The translations under genes and the position numbers were made by a program. A stretch of 35,000 bases of DNA. Origin: Theodoxus fluviatilis. Lineage: Eukaryota; Mollusca; Gastropoda; Cycloneritida; Neritidae. Shown in pieces: positions 32,219 through 35,000 of the stretch. The notes below the pieces were generated by a model that saw nothing but the letters and a program-made list of their open reading frames with translations, was not told the origin of the DNA and ran no database searches. Numbering within the stretch: position 1 is the stretch's first letter; each line of letters starts with the position of its first letter. The stretch covers positions 1 to 35,000 of the forward strand of contig JAWQFJ010002797.1 in the NCBI GenBank assembly GCA_034096865.1, written 5' to 3'.

Positions 32219-32676
32219 TGTATGTATGTATGTATGTGAACTTGTATTCCGCTGGTCTCCACCCCATAGGGGTGCTCAAATCGCATTTTAAAGAAGTGTC
32301 ATAGTCTGGTAAAAAAATAGAGTGTCAGTAGCTCACGCAGATATGATGGAGCACATTCGTTCACACACCTGTTTACCAAACACAGAATTTTGAAACCAAT
32401 TCTAAAATTGGTTGGAAGCTAGTGAAGGTCTTTAAGCACTGGAGATGTGTGCCTGAGGAGGTGAGAGTTTGACAATCCTAGCACATACGTTTGGCTATGG
32501 TTTTCTCATTGATAGGACTTTCACATTTCAAAATAGGGTGTGCTTGCTGAAGCAGTTTAGTGAAAAACATTGATAGAGCTATATTTGATATTAGCTGATA
32601 TTGATTAATGGTTAATTTTGGTGAAAATCTTTTGAGGCATCCATATACAACTGGGGGAAAAAATCTAATCTTTTCC

Positions 32677-33538
32677 TTTTTGACTCACATGCCAAGCAAA
32701 AGTGAGTCTATGTACTGAGCCGTGTCGTCCGTCCGTCCGGGCGTCCGTCCGTCCGTCCGTAAAAAACTTAAACGTTGGATTTTTCTCGGAGACTATTAAG
32801 TCTATCAACACCAAATGTGGCATGATGGTGTATGATGACAAGGCCTCAAAAAACATACATAGTGACTTGACCTTGCTTCAAGGTCAAGGTCACAGGAGCC
32901 ATAAATGTGGTCTCAAAAACAGTCATTTTTCACATTTTCCCAATTTTCTCCCACGTTATTGAGAATGGCGACCTTAGCTACAAGTGGTATATAGGTCAAA
33001 GCAAGCCCTATCTTTTGATACCAGTTTGGTTGACCTTGCTTCAAGGTCAAGGTCACAGGAGCTCTTCAAAGTTGGATTGTATACATATTTTGAAGTGACC
33101 TTGACCCTGAACTATGGAAGATAACTGTTTCAAACTTAATAATTATGTGGGGCACATGTTATACTTTCATCATGAGACACATTTGGTCACATATCATCAA
33201 GGTCAAGGTCACTTTGACCCTTATGAAATGTGACCAAAATGGGGTAGTAAACCACTAAAAGTGACTATATCTCATGGTAGAAAGTGCCAATAAGCACCAT
33301 TGTGCTTCCTATGTCTTGAATTAACAGCTTTGTGTTGCATGACCTTGGATGACCTTGACCTTGGGTCAAGGTCACATGTATTTTGGTAGGAAAAATGTTT
33401 AAAGCATTTCTTTGTGTATGATGTCATTGGTAGATTTAGTTGTTTGACCTTGACCTTGAAGGTCACCTGAAGGTCAAGGTCATATAAAGGTCAAGGTCAA
33501 GCATGTGAGTCGTATGGGCTTTGCCCTTCTTGTTTCAC
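32677..33538 (+). mobile_element. Dispersed element rich in TCAAGGTCA motifs, copy 2
   Basis: A full-length copy (~862 bp) of the element at 17573-18447, in the opposite orientation. It starts GACTCACATGC, has a GTCC tetranucleotide run at 32725-32760, and ends GCATGTGAGTCGTATGGGCT followed by TTGCCCTTCTTG. About a dozen TCAAGGTCA or TGACCTTGA sites are present. It ends about 130 bp before the SF3A1 exon at 33669. Confidence 0.88.
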
Positions 33539-33668
33539 ATGTAAATCATAACAAGCTGATCAAAAAGTGCACCATTTCTCTCTTTGCTTTTCCTCTGTCC
33601 TAATTTCTGTTCATTGCCATGAACAGGTGTTAATCTGACAAGTGTTGTGTCATACCTCTCCCTATCAG

Positions 33669-33834
33669 GACATGGATGAGTCTGACGAGGAGGAAGACGA
33701 GAAACCTCCAGAGCCAAAGACTGCTCCCAAGATTTCTGTGCCACCTCCTCCCCCTCCCCCACCCCCCACCGCAGCTCCCCCACTCCCCCCCACTCCCGAC
33801 CAAGTCATCATCAGAAAAGACTACAACCCCAAGG
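33669..33834 (+). CDS. SF3A1: SF3A1 exon with the PDQVIIRKDYNPK motif
   Basis: After acceptor CTATCAG the exon reads DMDESDEEEDEKPPEP, a run of nine prolines, then PPTPDQVIIRKDYNPK, and ends in phase 1 before GTAAGA. The PDQVIIRKDYxPK block is strongly conserved in SF3A1. In the family it is followed by the segment that contacts other U2 snRNP proteins and by a C-terminal ubiquitin-like domain, both beyond this window. The 3.3-kb intron before it holds two mobile elements. Confidence 0.93.
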
Positions 33835-34225
33835 GTAAGATGCTGTGGAGAGGAAACTAGCCAGGACTGCACCCTTCGCACAGAGATGCATTGGCATACC
33901 TGAGGTGTGTTTCCTAGGACCATGATATGCTAGTCAGAAGGAATCGGAAGGCATTTTCTGGTTTGTATAAGGTGATCGCTGTTATCAAGCGCAACATCCA
34001 GCCCGTCAGTTCTGGTTATAAATCCTTATCCAATACGTGACACTGCCTGCTTTTTCATCCCAATCTTGATACTGACTCCTGAATGGTCACAGCGATCACT
34101 TTTGGATAAAAGACCCAAAACACCTTTTCCATTGATTTTGCCAGCACATCTTAATTCTGGGAAACCCGCCTCAGGTTTATGTCTAAGAACTAATGCCATG
34201 CAGTGCAAATATTCCTGTCAAATCA
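33835..34225. other. SF3A1 intron, no feature seen
   Basis: Unique intron sequence. A short inverted pair (GTGATCGCTGT at 33972 and ACAGCGATCAC at 34089) is too short to call. Confidence 0.5.
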
Positions 34226-35000
34226 TTTTTGACTCACATGCGAAGCAAAAGTGAGTCTATACATGTACTCACCCGTTTCGTCCGTCCGGGCGTCCGAAAA
34301 CTTTAACGTTGGATTTTTCTCGGACACTATTCAGTCTATCAATACCAAATGTGGCATGATGGTGTATGATGACAAGGCCTCAAAAAACATACATAGTGAC
34401 TTGTCCTTGCTTCAAGGTCAAGGTCGCAGGGGCCATAAATGTTGTCTAAAAAACAGTCATTTTTCACATTTTCTCAATTTTCTCTGAGGTTTTTGAGATT
34501 GGATACCTGACCTATATATGGTATATAGGGCAAAGTAAGCCCTATCTTTTGATACCAGTTTGGTTGACCTTGCTTCAAGATCAAGGTCACAGGAGCTCTT
34601 CAAAGTTGGATTGTATACATATTTTGAAGTGACCTTGACCCTAAACTATGGAAGATAACTGTTTCAAACTTAATAATTATGTGGGGCACATGTTATACTT
34701 TCATCATGAGACACATTTGGTCACATATCATCAAGGTTAAGGTCACTTTGACCCTTATAAAATGTGACCAAAATGGGGTAGTGAACCACTAAAAGTGACC
34801 ATATCTCATGGTAGAAAGTGCCAATAAGCACCATTGTGCTTCCTGTGTCTTGAATTAACAGCTTTGTGTTGCATGACCTTGGATGACCTTGACCTTGGGT
34901 CAAGTTCACATGTATTTTGGTAGGAAAAAAGTGTAAAGCATTTCTTAGTGTATGATGTCATTGGTAGGTATAGTTGTTTGACCTTGACCTTGAAGGTCAC
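34226..35000 (+). mobile_element. Dispersed element rich in TCAAGGTCA motifs, copy 3 (runs off window)
   Basis: The third copy is in the same orientation as copy 2 and only about 700 bp to its right. It has a shortened GTCC run and slightly more sequence divergence. The window ends inside the TGACCTTGACCTTGAAGGTC block, so the far end is not seen. Confidence 0.88.

Overview
The window is nuclear DNA of an animal, most likely a marine mollusc or another lophotrochozoan. Coding sequence is sparse, in short exons with GT..AG introns. Two housekeeping genes are recognisable by their residues: transaldolase on the minus strand and splicing factor SF3A1 on the plus strand. The rest is mostly introns, microsatellites and many families of mobile elements. 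Nothing looks bacterial, and I see no tRNA, rRNA or CRISPR array. The mollusc assignment is an inference, because no search could be run.

Layout. 1-3450: a minus-strand gene of unknown product, with four exons whose splice phases all agree (phase 1). One 111-bp exon lies inside a tandem duplication of about 1.09 kb, each copy ending in a long GA tract. 3450-8200: mostly non-coding, with microsatellites, a possible SAP-like first exon (6410-6524) and an inverted-repeat structure (6778-7814) containing zinc-finger-like coding scraps. 8220-10725: a 5'-truncated CR1/L2-like LINE with an uninterrupted reverse transcriptase frame, bracketed by 63-bp inverted repeats. 10860-11245: CA and ATC repeats. 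11650-11985: a hairpin element. 12000-15000: nothing clear.

15007-23457: the last five exons of transaldolase (minus). Its introns hold a nuclear-receptor-motif element (17573-18447), a LINE fragment with a 10-bp target duplication that is itself split by a piggyBac-like TTAA element (18596-19905), a 61-bp minisatellite next to a splice acceptor, and a 19-bp minisatellite split by a 1.3-kb LTR-like insertion. 24354-24839: an inverted-repeat element. 25182-28730: a terminal exon of an unknown minus-strand gene, a direct duplication of about 820 bp, a decayed piggyBac transposase, and a run of perfect heat-shock-element motifs (27672-27888). 29460-29561: a CCAAT-box promoter and a possible minus-strand first exon.

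30244-33834: two exons of SF3A1 (plus). The intron between them holds a 1.7-kb terminal-inverted-repeat element and a second copy of the nuclear-receptor-motif element; a third copy runs off the right edge. The transaldolase 5' exons and SF3A1 5' exons should both fall between or beyond 23.5 and 30.2 kb, but neither set was found there. The two genes therefore either interleave on opposite strands or the assembly is rearranged.

The most interesting themes are two kinds of repeat DNA rich in transcription-factor sites. One is a dispersed element with about a dozen TCAAGGTCA sites per copy. The other is a TTCTAGAA array that matches the heat-shock factor consensus.
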